64,000 nt of DNA from Prochlorococcus sp. AG-363-P01 (GCA_003278225.1 QCGC01000001.1:62001-126000); one strand, 5' to 3'; positions 1-9,726 are shown, numbered from the stretch's first letter. Notes: generated by a model from the sequence alone, not told the origin. Translations and numbers: made by a program.

Positions 1-197
1 TTCTTGTCCTGATTAAACTCCTTCACTAGATCTTTTGTCGACTCAGCAAATGGAGCAGGCATAAGGAAGTTAATTTCAACTGCCTTTTTTGATTGAGCTT
101 TTATTCCTAAAATATTGAAAATTACTAGAATTAATGTAAGCAGTAAATATTTGAAATTTGAGTATTTTATCCCTTTAACTATTTTTCTATTATTCAT
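1..197 (-). CDS. ABC transporter substrate-binding protein, 5' part only
   Basis: This is the beginning of a gene that runs off the left edge; only about 65 residues are visible. The N-terminus is basic (MNNRKIVKGIK), followed by a hydrophobic stretch (LLLTLILVIFNILGI) and a likely signal-peptide cleavage site near KAQS. The mature protein begins with VEINFLMPAPFAES, typical of periplasmic sugar-binding proteins of ABC importers. The ATG at 197 lies inside the last codons of ggpS (8-nt overlap), so the two are probably translationally coupled. By position next to ggpS it is likely the binding protein (GgtB-like) of a glucosylglycerol/sucrose/trehalose uptake system; this is inferred from context because the diagnostic part lies outside the window. 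Confidence 0.6.
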   Translation of the reverse strand, partial: MNNRKIVKGIKYSNFKYLLLTLILVIFNILGIKAQSKKAVEINFLMPAPFAESTKDLVKEFNQDK

Positions 198-1677
198 CTG
201 TAATACCCTTGATCTGATCAAAAGCCCAATCTTTGACCGTATACGATTCTACAGCCTTAGTCATGGAATTCATTCTTATTATTTGCTCTTGTTGCTCCAT
301 AGAAATAGCTTCTTCAATGGCTTCATCCATTCTTCGGTGAGAATATGGATTAGTTAATATTGCCCCATCTAAAAGAACTGAAGCACCTGTAAACTCCGAC
401 AGAACAAGTACTCCGTCCCTACCTTTTCTAGCCGCTGCATATTCTTTTGCTACAAGGTTTAGTCCGTCACGTAATGGGGTTATCCAGCAAATATCAGCTT
501 CGCTAAACCAGGCAATCATTTCTTCGTAAGGAATTCTTCTTGTGGATATTCGAATAGGTACCCAGTCAATGAGACTGAATCGACCATTAATTCGTCCTGC
601 CATTTCTTCTATGGAGCGTTGAGTATCTTCATAGATTTTCATACCTGTTGCTGCGGAAACGCAGGAAAGCATTAAAACAACCTCTCCATGAAGATCTGTT
701 CTTCTTTCTAAAAGACGCTCGAAAGCAAGTAATAACTCTTCGTTTCCTTTTGTATAGTCAACTCTACTTGCGGAAAGTATCAGTTTTCTTCCCTTCTTTG
801 TACCTTCAACTATTTGATTGGCATATTTTTTTACCATGGGCTTATTAATTAAACTTTGAATTAATTCTGGTGATGTTCCAACAGGCGATGAAAGTAACCT
901 TATTTTTCTTCCCTTATGGTTCAACCAGGCGGTGTCTGTTGGTTCAGTAAGAGCACTTCCTACAGCAATAAATTTTTTATCCACAGATTTTTTTGGTGCT
1001 CTTTGTGCACCAACTAAACAATTTGCTGCACGCGCGAAGTTCTCTGTATAGCGAGGTATATGAAATCCAACCAAATCACAATCCAGAAGGCTTTCAACTA
1101 TTTGATGTCTCCATGGGAGGATTGCAAATACATCGTTTCCAGGGAATGGTGTGTGATGGAAAAAACCAATTTTGATATCTGGTCTTTTGGCACGAATAAA
1201 GGAAGGGGCTAACCATAAATTGTAATCATGAACCCATACTAGAGCGTTTTTAGCAGCCTCTTTACAAGCTGCTATTGCAAACCGTTTATTGACTTCTTCA
1301 AATATCTGCCAATCTGCATTATTAACATCAAAGTAAGTTGGGAATGTATGTAGAATTGGCCAAAAAGACTCTTTTGATGTTACATGATAAAAACTAGTTA
1401 TTTCATTATTTTCAAGGGGAATTCTTCTTAGCTTTAACGGATATGGATCATTCAATAAAACTTTGTCATCTTCTTCATTATCTATAGTGTCTACCTTTCT
1501 CCAGGCAATCCAAGTACCATCCTTATGACTTTCAAATAAATTCCTTAATGTTGGGATAATTCCATTTGGACTTTTATGATCTTCCCATGAGCGTTTTCCA
1601 TGTTTATCTATTCTCTCTTCAAAGGGTGTCCTATGATAAAGAATAATAAATTTACTATTGCCTTCATTATTCGTCAT
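190..1677 (-). CDS. ggpS: Glucosylglycerol-phosphate synthase
   Basis: GT20-family glycosyltransferase that joins ADP-glucose and glycerol-3-phosphate to make glucosylglycerol phosphate, precursor of the salt-protective solute glucosylglycerol. The 495-residue length fits cyanobacterial GgpS (about 500). Visible family features are VWVHDYNLWL (residues 147-156), FFHHTPFPG (172-180), SASRVDYTKG (302-311) and the C-terminal nucleotide-sugar region LRDGLNLVAKEY (402-413). The close relative trehalose-6-phosphate synthase (OtsA) shares these motifs; GgpS is preferred from length, lineage and the adjoining sugar-binding protein. The ATG at 1677 follows a 223-nt AT-rich spacer that probably holds its promoter. 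The downstream transporter gene overlaps by 8 nt, which suggests that synthesis and re-uptake of leaked solute are co-expressed. Confidence 0.85.
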   Translation of the reverse strand: MTNNEGNSKFIILYHRTPFEERIDKHGKRSWEDHKSPNGIIPTLRNLFESHKDGTWIAWRKVDTIDNEEDDKVLLNDPYPLKLRRIPLENNEITSFYHVTSKESFWPILHTFPTYFDVNNADWQIFEEVNKRFAIAACKEAAKNALVWVHDYNLWLAPSFIRAKRPDIKIGFFHHTPFPGNDVFAILPWRHQIVESLLDCDLVGFHIPRYTENFARAANCLVGAQRAPKKSVDKKFIAVGSALTEPTDTAWLNHKGRKIRLLSSPVGTSPELIQSLINKPMVKKYANQIVEGTKKGRKLILSASRVDYTKGNEELLLAFERLLERRTDLHGEVVLMLSCVSAATGMKIYEDTQRSIEEMAGRINGRFSLIDWVPIRISTRRIPYEEMIAWFSEADICWITPLRDGLNLVAKEYAAARKGRDGVLVLSEFTGASVLLDGAILTNPYSHRRMDEAIEEAISMEQQEQIIRMNSMTKAVESYTVKDWAFDQIKGITDE

Positions 1678-1900
1678 AGAGTTTCATCTAACAAGTATTT
1701 TTTACTTCTTTTATTTTATACTTTTTTTGAAAACAATTAATTTAATATTTTAATTTGACATATCTTTGAAACACTTAATTAGTTTGTATATAGTATTATA
1801 TAAGATTCAAAAGTTAGATTAGATATTTATTGGGGCTTTATAACTCAGCAGTTTAATAATTGTTTTATATCAACGTTATCCTGTTGCTGATCTGTATTAC

Positions 1901-2137
1901 TTATATTTTGTTTAGGTTTATACCAAGGGATTTTGCATAAGGTCCAAGTCCTTTTTTTTGTATGGTTTTAAGTGCTCGTGTTGTTACTTTTATTTTAATC
2001 CACTTGTTACCTTCTGCCCACCACAGCCTGCGTTGTTGGAGATTTGCTTGTTGTAATTTCTTTGTACGTATGTGTGAGTGGCTAACTGCCATTCCGTTAT
2101 TTGCACGTGTACCAGTCAGTTGGCAGACCCTAGACAT
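1901..2137 (-). CDS. rpmB: 50S ribosomal protein L28
   Basis: Small basic protein of 78 residues. It begins [22 protein letters not shown], the usual start of L28 in cyanobacteria, with the conserved [24 protein letters not shown] core. It is a structural component of the large ribosomal subunit. It lies 61 nt downstream of htpG on the same strand and may be read with it or from its own promoter. Length and sequence are ordinary for the family. Confidence 0.95.
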   Translation of the reverse strand: MSRVCQLTGTRANNGMAVSHSHIRTKKLQQANLQQRRLWWAEGNKWIKIKVTTRALKTIQKKGLGPYAKSLGINLNKI

Positions 2138-2198
2138 TGGCTCCCCCCTTTCCCATTCGTGTAATCAATAGCATCAATATTAGCAAAGTGAGTGCTGT

Positions 2199-4094
2199 TT
2201 ATAGAGATTTCTTCATCAGTTTGCCTATGAGATCTGACGTTCTTTGTTGGAATCCTGCAATTTCATTTGACTCAAGGCCGCCAACTCCCAATCTTGCCAT
2301 GTCATATAAATGGTTTACAAGTTCATTTGTCATAGCTTCAGCAGGAGACTCATCTTCATTCCCAACAATTAAAGTTGCAGATTTGAGGCTTAAAAGGCCT
2401 TGAACTATTGGATGCCTTAGGTTTAAGAGAAAGACATGACTATCAGGTAAGCCAGGAATCTTTTGCTCCATTAATGCACCAATATCATTTATTCTCCGCA
2501 TTTGCTCTGGCAAAAGAATCATTGCAGGGGGAGCATCTGTACTTTTTAATGATTGAACTTGTATAGTTATCTTCTCATTGTTTAAGGCATTCTCTACTAA
2601 ACTTTTAAGTGTATTTGATTTAGTCTGTCCGTCTTTATCTGTTATTTCCGACTGTTCTTCTTTTAGGCCCTCGTCAAGTTCTGAATCTACTCTTACGAAT
2701 TTTATATCCTTATTTTTGTCTTCAAGCCATGGAATAAACTGCGTATCTATTACTGTTTCAGCATTTAGAACTTCAGCTCCATGAGATTCCCACAGCTTCA
2801 GAGCAGTTGCTTGTGCAAGTTTATCAGTGCAGTAAAGTATTTTGGGGTTAGAGGAATCAGTTAATCTATTTTTATAACCATTTATAGTTGTATAATTGGA
2901 TGAGCCAGAAGAAATAATACCTTGATCTGAGTTATCAGCTAATGTTGTACCAAATATAATGATATCTTCAACCTGAGCAGCAAATTTTTCATCTTCCATA
3001 GCTCCGATTTTTATAAATGGACCTATTGAGTTCCATATTTCTGCATAAAATGAGGGTTGTTCTTCCTTTAAAGCTTTTAACTTATCTCCTACTTTCTTAG
3101 CAACAAAGTTTCCTATAGACCTTACCCTTCTATCAGTCTGTAGTGCACTTCTACTTACATTTAATGGGATATCTGGAGAATCGATAACACCCCTTAAGGG
3201 TAATAAATATCGAGGTACAACTTCTTTTATGGAATCACTAACGAAAACTTGATTGCAATATAGCTTTATTTCGCCCTTCTCCCAATCAGCTCTTCCTGAC
3301 ATATTTGGGAAAAATAATATTCCTTGAAGGGCGTATGGATAATCTGTATTTAAATGGATCCACATTAGTGGATCCCCTTGAAAAGGGTAGAGATATCTGT
3401 ATAAGTCAATATAATCCTGCTCTTTTAATTGTTTAGGACTTTTTCTCCATGCTGGATCTCTTTTATTAATTAATTCGCCTTCCAAAAATATCTCTATTGG
3501 CATGAAATCACAGTATTTTGTAATTAGAGTTTTTATTCTAGTTGGCTCTAGATATTCCAATTCATCGTCCATTAGGTGTAGTATTACGTCTGTACCTATT
3601 TCATCCTTTTCTTGCTCATATAAACTAAATTTAGGAGAACCATCACAGGCCCATTTAATTGGCTGACTATTTTCTTTTGCTGATTTAGTAATTAACTCTA
3701 CATTCTTTGCAACCATAAATGATGAGTAGAACCCTAATCCAAAATGTCCAATTATTCCATCATTTTCTTGTTGATATCTTTCTAGAAACTCTTCTGCACT
3801 TGAAAAGGCAACTTGGTTAATATATCTTTTAACTTCTTCTGCAGACATTCCTATACCATTATCCGATATCTTTATGAATTTCTCTTCTTTATCAATTGTT
3901 ATTTTGACTTGACCTTCATCTCCTCCTATGCAATCACCTGCTATTGATGCCATTCGTCTCTTATTAATGGCATCTACAGCATTACTTATGAGCTCTCTTA
4001 GGAATATTTCGTGATCTGAATAAACTGCCTTCTTAATTATAGGAAATATGTTTTCGGTGTGGATTTCAATTTGACCTTTTTCAAGCACAGTCAT
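2199..4094 (-). CDS. htpG: Hsp90-family chaperone HtpG
   Basis: ATP-dependent cytosolic chaperone. The N-terminal GHKL ATPase domain is clear: ELISNAVDA (34-42), DNGIGM (78-83) and GHFGLGFYS (116-124), which bind nucleotide. The middle domain carries RGVIDSPDIPLNVSR, which contributes the catalytic arginine. The C-terminal dimerisation region ends at residue 631, a normal length for HtpG. In cyanobacteria HtpG is known to assist heat and oxidative-stress survival and to interact with tetrapyrrole enzymes and phycobilisome linkers. The ATG at 4094 is the only start that keeps the ATPase domain whole. The 197-nt upstream spacer shows no clear heat-shock operator to my eye. Confidence 0.95.
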   Translation of the reverse strand: MTVLEKGQIEIHTENIFPIIKKAVYSDHEIFLRELISNAVDAINKRRMASIAGDCIGGDEGQVKITIDKEEKFIKISDNGIGMSAEEVKRYINQVAFSSAEEFLERYQQENDGIIGHFGLGFYSSFMVAKNVELITKSAKENSQPIKWACDGSPKFSLYEQEKDEIGTDVILHLMDDELEYLEPTRIKTLITKYCDFMPIEIFLEGELINKRDPAWRKSPKQLKEQDYIDLYRYLYPFQGDPLMWIHLNTDYPYALQGILFFPNMSGRADWEKGEIKLYCNQVFVSDSIKEVVPRYLLPLRGVIDSPDIPLNVSRSALQTDRRVRSIGNFVAKKVGDKLKALKEEQPSFYAEIWNSIGPFIKIGAMEDEKFAAQVEDIIIFGTTLADNSDQGIISSGSSNYTTINGYKNRLTDSSNPKILYCTDKLAQATALKLWESHGAEVLNAETVIDTQFIPWLEDKNKDIKFVRVDSELDEGLKEEQSEITDKDGQTKSNTLKSLVENALNNEKITIQVQSLKSTDAPPAMILLPEQMRRINDIGALMEQKIPGLPDSHVFLLNLRHPIVQGLLSLKSATLIVGNEDESPAEAMTNELVNHLYDMARLGVGGLESNEIAGFQQRTSDLIGKLMKKSL

Positions 4095-4291
4095 AGCTTT
4101 TATGAAGTGGTTGTATTAATAACTAATTTATTATAACTATTTTTAAGCTTTTTGGTTGTTTCTGCAAACTTTAAACGATTAAAGTTAATAAGAGTAGACA
4201 TATGATATGTATTCATCTATTAATTATGCAACCTTATGCCTAACAATCTCTAACTCTTCTAGAATTATGTAAACAATAAAAGAAAATAGAT

Positions 4292-5467
4292 TTATTCTAT
4301 CCAATCCAGTTTATTATTATTGGAGGAAGTTACTTTTAACAAAGCATCTTCTTTGGATTTAACAGGATCTAATTGTATTTCAGCTACGTGACCTTTATTG
4401 TGCCAATAAAGCTGTCTTTCAAATGCTGCATTTATATTTGTGTTTTGCCCATAGGCAATTATGATCTTGTCTGTTTGAGTATTAATATTCCCTTTTTCAA
4501 TAATGAACTCTCGAATTTTATCTATCGCGAAACTAAAACCAAGACCTGCCGCATCATCTTTAATAGCTCCAAAATGTTTAACTAAATCGTCATACCTACC
4601 GCCTCTTGCTATTACAACAGGAGCTGAGTAACCTTTGCAAACTAATTGAAACACGATTCCAGTATAAAGTTCAAAATGAGGCTGAAATGTTGGATCTAGC
4701 TGTAATTTAATTCCCCTTTCTTTTGCAATTGGCTGTATCGTGGAGAATAACTTTTGTAAATTCTCTAATGCATGACTTTCTCCTATATAATTACTCAATT
4801 TATTGATAATTTCTGTAGGGTGACCGCGAAAAGATTGTATTTCTAATAACCTATCTTTTGATTTCTTGTCAACATCCAAATTTTCTAGAGTCAAACGATC
4901 ATAATTTAGTAGTGCATTCTTAATATCATCCTTAATGTCTATATCCATGTCGGATAGAATCAATTGCATCAGTGAAGTATGACCTATTAATAAGGTTGGT
5001 TCGTGTTGAGAATCTAGATCTAATTTCTCCATTGCTTGAAGTAGAAGAGTTAAAAGTTCTATTTCTGCATTGATACCTTTATATCCAAATAGCTCAACAC
5101 CACACTGTAGATTTTCCTCTATACAGATAGCACCTTCAACTGAATCTCGGATTTCAAAAATAGTTCCAGTTGTTGAGAGTCTTAACGGTCTATTCCTTTG
5201 AGCAAGTCTTGTACAAGCCGCTCTTGTAATAGAAGCGGTCAATTCTGGCCTTAGTCCGAGTGGATCATCTGCAACTAGTTGAACGATATCTTCTGAACGT
5301 ATTGCACCACCGGCCATTAATGTGGATAATCTTTCAACTCTAGGTGGGGATATTTCCTCATAACCCCAAAGACGATAAACTTCTGTCAATTTTTTACTTA
5401 GCAAGTGATTAGTTTCTACTTGCTTTGGGTTTAAGTCTTTTGCACCTGAAGCTGGTTGATGTGCCAT
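4292..5467 (-). CDS. hisZ: ATP phosphoribosyltransferase regulatory subunit HisZ
   Basis: HisZ is a class II histidyl-tRNA-synthetase paralogue that lacks aminoacylation. It forms the hetero-octamer with the short HisG that starts histidine synthesis and mediates histidine feedback. Family features include GAKDLNPKQV at the N-terminus, LRPELTASITR (motif-2-like) and ARGGRYDDLVKHFG near the C-terminus. I start the gene at the ATG at 5467 (MAHQPASGAKDL), where the family normally begins and which leaves 28 nt to the upstream gene. An in-frame ATG at 5524 would add 19 residues and overlap the upstream gene by 29 nt. HisZ is found in organisms with short-form HisG, so hisG should lie elsewhere. 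Probably co-transcribed with the phosphatase gene upstream. Confidence 0.88.
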   Translation of the reverse strand: MAHQPASGAKDLNPKQVETNHLLSKKLTEVYRLWGYEEISPPRVERLSTLMAGGAIRSEDIVQLVADDPLGLRPELTASITRAACTRLAQRNRPLRLSTTGTIFEIRDSVEGAICIEENLQCGVELFGYKGINAEIELLTLLLQAMEKLDLDSQHEPTLLIGHTSLMQLILSDMDIDIKDDIKNALLNYDRLTLENLDVDKKSKDRLLEIQSFRGHPTEIINKLSNYIGESHALENLQKLFSTIQPIAKERGIKLQLDPTFQPHFELYTGIVFQLVCKGYSAPVVIARGGRYDDLVKHFGAIKDDAAGLGFSFAIDKIREFIIEKGNINTQTDKIIIAYGQNTNINAAFERQLYWHNKGHVAEIQLDPVKSKEDALLKVTSSNNNKLDWIE

Positions 5468-5495
5468 TTGATTTAAAGCTCTATTAACTAAAGGG

Positions 5496-6380
5496 TTACA
5501 TTGCTTTTTTTTCTGGAACTCCATATGAGTTCCCTTCCAATGGTATTACCTTATTTAATTCATTTTTAAGTTCATTTTCTATATCTGGTGTGCTAGCAAA
5601 GATTCTTCCGTTATTAAGATCGAAACTCCCATTTGGGTAGTCTGATACGACCCCTCCTGCGAGCTCAACAATTGGGACACCAGCTGCCATATCCCATTTG
5701 GAAAGACCCCTTTCCCAGTATCCATCTATTCTACCCCCAGCGACAAAAGCTAAATCTACAGCAGCTGCTCCACTTCTTCTAACGCCCCTAGACCGATGAG
5801 TTAACCAACAAAATTCAGCGTAATTATTGTCTTTGATTTGGGTTCTATCGTAGGCAAAGCCTGTTACTAAAAGTGAATCTATAAGTAATTTACTACTAGA
5901 AACTCTAATTGGTTGGTTATTGCAGAATGCTCCTACTTTAGGGGCTGCCCAATAGAGTTCTTTTAAAAATGGAACAGATATTGCTCCTAAAAGAGGAATG
6001 TTATTCCAAGTTAAACCTACTGAGGTTGCAAATAAAGGAAATCCATGGGCAAAGTTGGTAGTTCCATCCAAGGGATCTATGCACCAACATAAACCTTTCT
6101 CGTCTCCTGTTAATCCGCCTTCTTCTGCAAGTATGGTTATGTTTTGAGTTTGATTCTCTAGAAATTTGACGATGCTATGTTCTGCTTCTAGATCTGCCTC
6201 AGTTACCAAATCCCCTCGAGTACTCTTGTTTTTTATATTGTTAATCTGTCCATAGTGATTTATAAGGATTTGACCACCTTGATTGGCAGCTGATTTCGCA
6301 ATACTAACGAGTCTATGTAATTCTTCATCTTCAATTCTAGACTGTTTAAGCGCTCTTATGTATTTCTCCATTTTTGTCAT
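5496..6380 (-). CDS. Inositol-monophosphatase-family phosphatase (SuhB/HisN-like)
   Basis: Mg-dependent, Li-sensitive phosphatase family, 294 residues. The metal-binding motifs are complete: LAEEGG (85-89 region, Glu 86/87), DPLDGTTNF (102-110) and KWDMAAG (229-233, with Asp 230). The family hydrolyses inositol phosphates, but members also act on histidinol phosphate, fructose-1,6-bisphosphate or PAP. Its place directly upstream of hisZ (28 nt from the preferred hisZ start) makes histidinol-phosphatase a plausible role, but that is inference only. ATG 6380 and ATG 6371 are both possible starts. The substrate cannot be read from the sequence. Confidence 0.85.
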   Translation of the reverse strand: MTKMEKYIRALKQSRIEDEELHRLVSIAKSAANQGGQILINHYGQINNIKNKSTRGDLVTEADLEAEHSIVKFLENQTQNITILAEEGGLTGDEKGLCWCIDPLDGTTNFAHGFPLFATSVGLTWNNIPLLGAISVPFLKELYWAAPKVGAFCNNQPIRVSSSKLLIDSLLVTGFAYDRTQIKDNNYAEFCWLTHRSRGVRRSGAAAVDLAFVAGGRIDGYWERGLSKWDMAAGVPIVELAGGVVSDYPNGSFDLNNGRIFASTPDIENELKNELNKVIPLEGNSYGVPEKKAM

Positions 6381-6692
6381 ATGTCTTTTATCAATCTAAT
6401 TTGTTTCGTACTGCATTTCAACAAATTAACCATAAATTATCAATAGCAATATATTTTGGACATTATCGTAAAGGAATAATTACAGTCTAGAAGTTTTTCT
6501 AGACAAGGTAAAGAAGAAAGCTAATTTACTTCTATTTTTAATTTTATGAAAGCCAATAAAATAACAGAAAATAAGTAATATTCAATATAGATGTCCTTTC
6601 TAAAGGTTTTGTTAGTTAACAAGTATACGAACTGGTAGGAATATAGCTAAATCTGATTTAGCTGCTAGATTTAATAGGGTAAATCAAAAATT
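6381..6692. other. Intergenic spacer with two short perfect hairpins
   Basis: A gap of 312 nt between the phosphatase gene and the tRNA-Ser, without a coding region. Two perfect inverted repeats are visible. At 6485-6504, GTCTAGAA and TTCTAGAC are separated by four bases. At 6645-6663, AGCTAAAT and ATTTAGCT are separated by CTG. Neither is followed by a T-run, so they are not obvious terminators. The spacer must hold the promoter for the leftward phosphatase-hisZ pair and that for the tRNA. Confidence 0.6.
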
Positions 6693-6779
6693 GGAGAGGT
6701 GGCCGAGCGGTCGAAGGCGCAGCACTGGAAATGCTGTATAGGGGCAACTCTATCGAGGGTTCGAATCCCTCCCTCTCCG
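6693..6779 (+). tRNA. tRNA-Ser (anticodon GGA)
   Basis: An 87-nt class II tRNA. The acceptor stem GGAGAGG pairs fully with CCTCTCC at 6772-6778, with discriminator G at 6779. The anticodon loop is CTGGAAA flanked by CAGCA/TGCTG, giving anticodon GGA, which reads UCC and UCU. The long variable arm (TATAGGGGCAACTCTATC region) is diagnostic of tRNA-Ser, and the T-loop TTCGAAT is standard. CCA is not encoded. The gene stands alone, 85 nt beyond the 3' end of pstB on the opposite strand, and no direct repeat of its 3' end was noticed that would mark an integrated element. Confidence 0.96.
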
Positions 6780-6864
6780 TATTATTTTCCGTTAGCAAAA
6801 AATAAGTTTTAGGATCTTTTAAAATCTTAGGCTACTTTTCGATAATTTTTTTAAACACACCTTT

Positions 6865-7686
6865 TTAACCAAATTTCCCTGTTACATAATCTTTGGTCAA
6901 AGCTTGTACCGGTGAATTAAATATTTCCTTGGTTAAGTTGAACTCTACTAAATAACCAACCTTACCACCCATGTTATCTTCATCTTTTTCGGCATTAAAA
7001 AATGCTGTATAGTCGCTAACTCTTAGGGCTTGCTGCATATTATGGGTTACGATGATAATTGTAAAATTCTTTTTGAGCTCGTGTATCGTTTCTTCTATTT
7101 TTAAGGTTGATATTGGGTCTAAAGCAGAGCATGGCTCATCCATAAGAATTACATCTGGCTTTACTGCAATTGTTCTAGCAATGCATAACCTTTGTTGTTG
7201 TCCCCCAGAAAGTGAATAGCCACTTTCATTTAGTTTATCTTTGCATTCCTCCCATACAGCTGCCTTTCTCAGTGATTCTTCGACTAAAAAATCCATATCA
7301 CCATTAAATCCATTTATTTTTGCCCCGAATGCAATGTTTTCGTAAATACTTTTTGGAAATGGATTGGGTTGTTGAAAAACCATTCCAATTCTTCGTCTAA
7401 CTTCTACAGGGTCTATTTTTGGGGAGTAAATATCAGTACCTTCAAAAAGCACCCTTCCTTTTAGTGAACAACCAACTATGAGATCATTCATCCTATTGAT
7501 CGAGCGGAGCACTGTCGATTTACCGCATCCTGATGGACCAATTAATGCGGTAACTCTTTTTTTAGGGATTTTTAGAAAAACATTTCTTACAGCTAGATTC
7601 TGTTGATAACTTATAGAAACATTTTCTAGTATTAATGATGAGTTTTGGCGCTTTATCTTTTTAGGCAATGGATTCTCTTTGATCAT
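6865..7686 (-). CDS. pstB: Phosphate ABC transporter ATP-binding protein PstB
   Basis: ATPase subunit of the high-affinity phosphate importer, 273 residues, located on the cytoplasmic face of the membrane. It shows Walker [10 protein letters not shown] (50-58), the Pst-specific Q-loop [16 protein letters not shown], signature LSGGQQQR (159-166), Walker B ILMDEP (180-185) and H-loop VTHNMQQA. It is the last gene of pstC-pstA-pstB, 17 nt after pstA. The C-terminus DYVTGKFG is the usual ending of PstB. Confidence 0.96.
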   Translation of the reverse strand: MIKENPLPKKIKRQNSSLILENVSISYQQNLAVRNVFLKIPKKRVTALIGPSGCGKSTVLRSINRMNDLIVGCSLKGRVLFEGTDIYSPKIDPVEVRRRIGMVFQQPNPFPKSIYENIAFGAKINGFNGDMDFLVEESLRKAAVWEECKDKLNESGYSLSGGQQQRLCIARTIAVKPDVILMDEPCSALDPISTLKIEETIHELKKNFTIIIVTHNMQQALRVSDYTAFFNAEKDEDNMGGKVGYLVEFNLTKEIFNSPVQALTKDYVTGKFG

Positions 7687-7703
7687 GGGACAAGAATATT
7701 GAT

Positions 7704-8630
7704 TTAGTTTGATTTGTTATCCATAGTTAATTTCCCAATCCTCCTTGCGATAATATTCAATGCTAATAGCATCATAACAAGAATGAAGGAAGCCGCCCAA
7801 GCTAATTCATTTTGTGCTTCATATGGCTCTAGAGCAAAATTATAGATTAGTACTGATAAGGAAGCAATTGGTTCAAGCAATATTTCATTTCCTTGCGGCC
7901 AGTAAAATGAAAACAATGCTGTAAAAATAAGCGGAGCAGTTTCACCAGCTGCCCTTGCTACGCTTAACAATATCCCTGTAGCAATTGTAGAGAATGCAGC
8001 GGGTAGCGTTATTCTTGTTATCGTTATAAATTTAGATGCACCTATTCCCAGTGCCCCTCTTCTCAGATCATCAGAAACAAGTTTAAGGCCTTCATCTGTC
8101 GTTTTAATTATAGTTGGCAGCATAAGTATTGAAAGTGCCAGGCTTCCTGCAAGAGCACTATAGTTACTTCCATATATTAACTTGGTGGATACGATTATTC
8201 CATAGATAAATACTCCAGCAATAATGGATGGAACTCCGGCTAAAACATTTGTTCCAAACCTTATGAACCTAGAAAATAGTCCTCCTGATGAATATTCTGC
8301 TAGATAAATGCCACCTCCTATTCCAATAGGGACAGAAATAACTGACGCAATTGTTGTTACTATAATTGTTCCTATAATAGAGTTTCCTATACCACCAGCG
8401 GATAAAAGATCATCACCTGGTGGTTCTGGTAATTGTGTAATTATATCTATGGAAAGTTGTGTGCCACCTTTAATTAACACATATACTAAGATAAATGTAA
8501 TTGGTATTATAGAAATTATAAGTAAGCAAAAAGCAATTGCAGTTTGAAGCTTTTCAAGAATGTTCTTTCTTGAAAAGGTTTTATAATTCAGCTGTTTGGC
8601 TGTATGTAGTAATTGTACTCTATCCTTCAT
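7704..8630 (-). CDS. pstA: Phosphate ABC transporter permease PstA
   Basis: Membrane subunit of the phosphate importer, 308 residues with about six hydrophobic helices. The first ([21 protein letters not shown]) follows a charged N-terminus. The EAA-type coupling region that contacts PstB is visible ([21 protein letters not shown]). [12 protein letters not shown] and [14 protein letters not shown] are conserved PstA segments. It starts 1 nt after the pstC stop codon, so translation is surely coupled. PstA and PstC together form the channel. Confidence 0.94.
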   Translation of the reverse strand: MKDRVQLLHTAKQLNYKTFSRKNILEKLQTAIAFCLLIISIIPITFILVYVLIKGGTQLSIDIITQLPEPPGDDLLSAGGIGNSIIGTIIVTTIASVISVPIGIGGGIYLAEYSSGGLFSRFIRFGTNVLAGVPSIIAGVFIYGIIVSTKLIYGSNYSALAGSLALSILMLPTIIKTTDEGLKLVSDDLRRGALGIGASKFITITRITLPAAFSTIATGILLSVARAAGETAPLIFTALFSFYWPQGNEILLEPIASLSVLIYNFALEPYEAQNELAWAASFILVMMLLALNIIARRIGKLTMDNKSN

Positions 8631-8631
8631 T

Positions 8632-9582
8632 TTAATACTTTAAACTAATGCGTTTGACAAGCCAGTTGGCAAATATATTTACTGATAATGTGAGGATCAT
8701 TAGAATTAATGCTGCGTACATAAGTGATGAAATTTGACTGCCATCAGCTTCTCCAAATTGGTTTGCAAGCATTGCAGAAATAGTATTCCCAGGAGCTAAT
8801 AATGACCAACTAAAATTAAATGAATTACCTATCACCATTGTCACAGCCATTGTTTCACCCATGGCTCTTCCAAGTGCTAACAACGCACCACCAGTAATTC
8901 CAGATATTGCTGCTGGAAGAATTATGTGGAATATAGTGGTCCATCTAGTAGCTCCAATGCCATAAGAGGCTTCTCTGAGTTTTTTCGGAACCTGATTTAA
9001 TGAATCTCTAGAAATTGATGTAATTATAGGTAATATCATAATTGACAAAATAATTATTGCTGGCGCCATACCTGGACCTCTAGGTTCTGTACCAAAAAAA
9101 GGTAACCAACTAAAAGTTTGATTTAATAAAATTAAGAATGGTCTTAGGAATGGCTCCATAACAAATATAGCCCAAAGACCTAGTACAACTGAGGGTATTG
9201 CTGCTAGTAATTCAACCATCAGTCCTATAAATTCATTAACTTTTCTTGGCAAAATATCTTCAGTAATAAATATAGCTGTTGCTATACCTATGGGAAGTGA
9301 GATGGTTAATGCTGCAAGTGAAGTGATAATTGTCCCATAAATTGCAGTAAATGCTCCATATTCATCAGATACAGGATTCCATCCTGATGTTATTAGGTAT
9401 TTGAATCCAAATCGAGCCATTGACTCTAATGAACCATAAAAAATGAATGCCAATATTCCAATTAAAACAATTGCCACCATTGAGGCCATTGTGATGGCCA
9501 GATTCTTAAATGCTTGATCGACTAACTTTTCAGTGATAGACCTTCTTCTGAGGAGATATTGCTCCGAGAGACCATTGGTCAC
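8632..9582 (-). CDS. pstC: Phosphate ABC transporter permease PstC
   Basis: Second membrane subunit of the phosphate importer, 316 residues. It has a long first helix (VAIVLIGILAFIFYGS), the Pst segment AAIPSVVLGLWAIFV and the coupling region REASYGIGATRWTTIFHIILP. The start appears to be GTG at 9582; the nearest ATG (9575) is in another frame. It is first in a pstC-pstA-pstB run with no pstS beside it, so the phosphate-binding protein must be encoded elsewhere. No clear triplet of Pho-box repeats was seen in the 144 nt shared with the divergent dnaK gene. Confidence 0.94.
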   Translation of the reverse strand: MTNGLSEQYLLRRRSITEKLVDQAFKNLAITMASMVAIVLIGILAFIFYGSLESMARFGFKYLITSGWNPVSDEYGAFTAIYGTIITSLAALTISLPIGIATAIFITEDILPRKVNEFIGLMVELLAAIPSVVLGLWAIFVMEPFLRPFLILLNQTFSWLPFFGTEPRGPGMAPAIIILSIMILPIITSISRDSLNQVPKKLREASYGIGATRWTTIFHIILPAAISGITGGALLALGRAMGETMAVTMVIGNSFNFSWSLLAPGNTISAMLANQFGEADGSQISSLMYAALILMILTLSVNIFANWLVKRISLKY

Positions 9583-9726
9583 TTTATGAAGACCCGAATA
9601 CTTATAAAGCTAATGCTTTATTGTCTTTTGCCATTCTAAATTTATTGATAATGTGGGCATCACTACACAAAAGTTCTTGGGCCTTTTATCTAGGGCCGTT
9701 ACGGTAGGGGTTCACCAGAAGCGACT

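Noticed and set aside
6693-6779. tRNA-Ser as an integration site for an element
   Set aside because: No integrase gene, no duplicated tRNA 3' end and no change in gene content beside it.
9583-9726. Pho box between pstC and dnaK3
   Set aside because: No triplet of CTTAACCT-like repeats could be found by eye; a matrix search was not possible.
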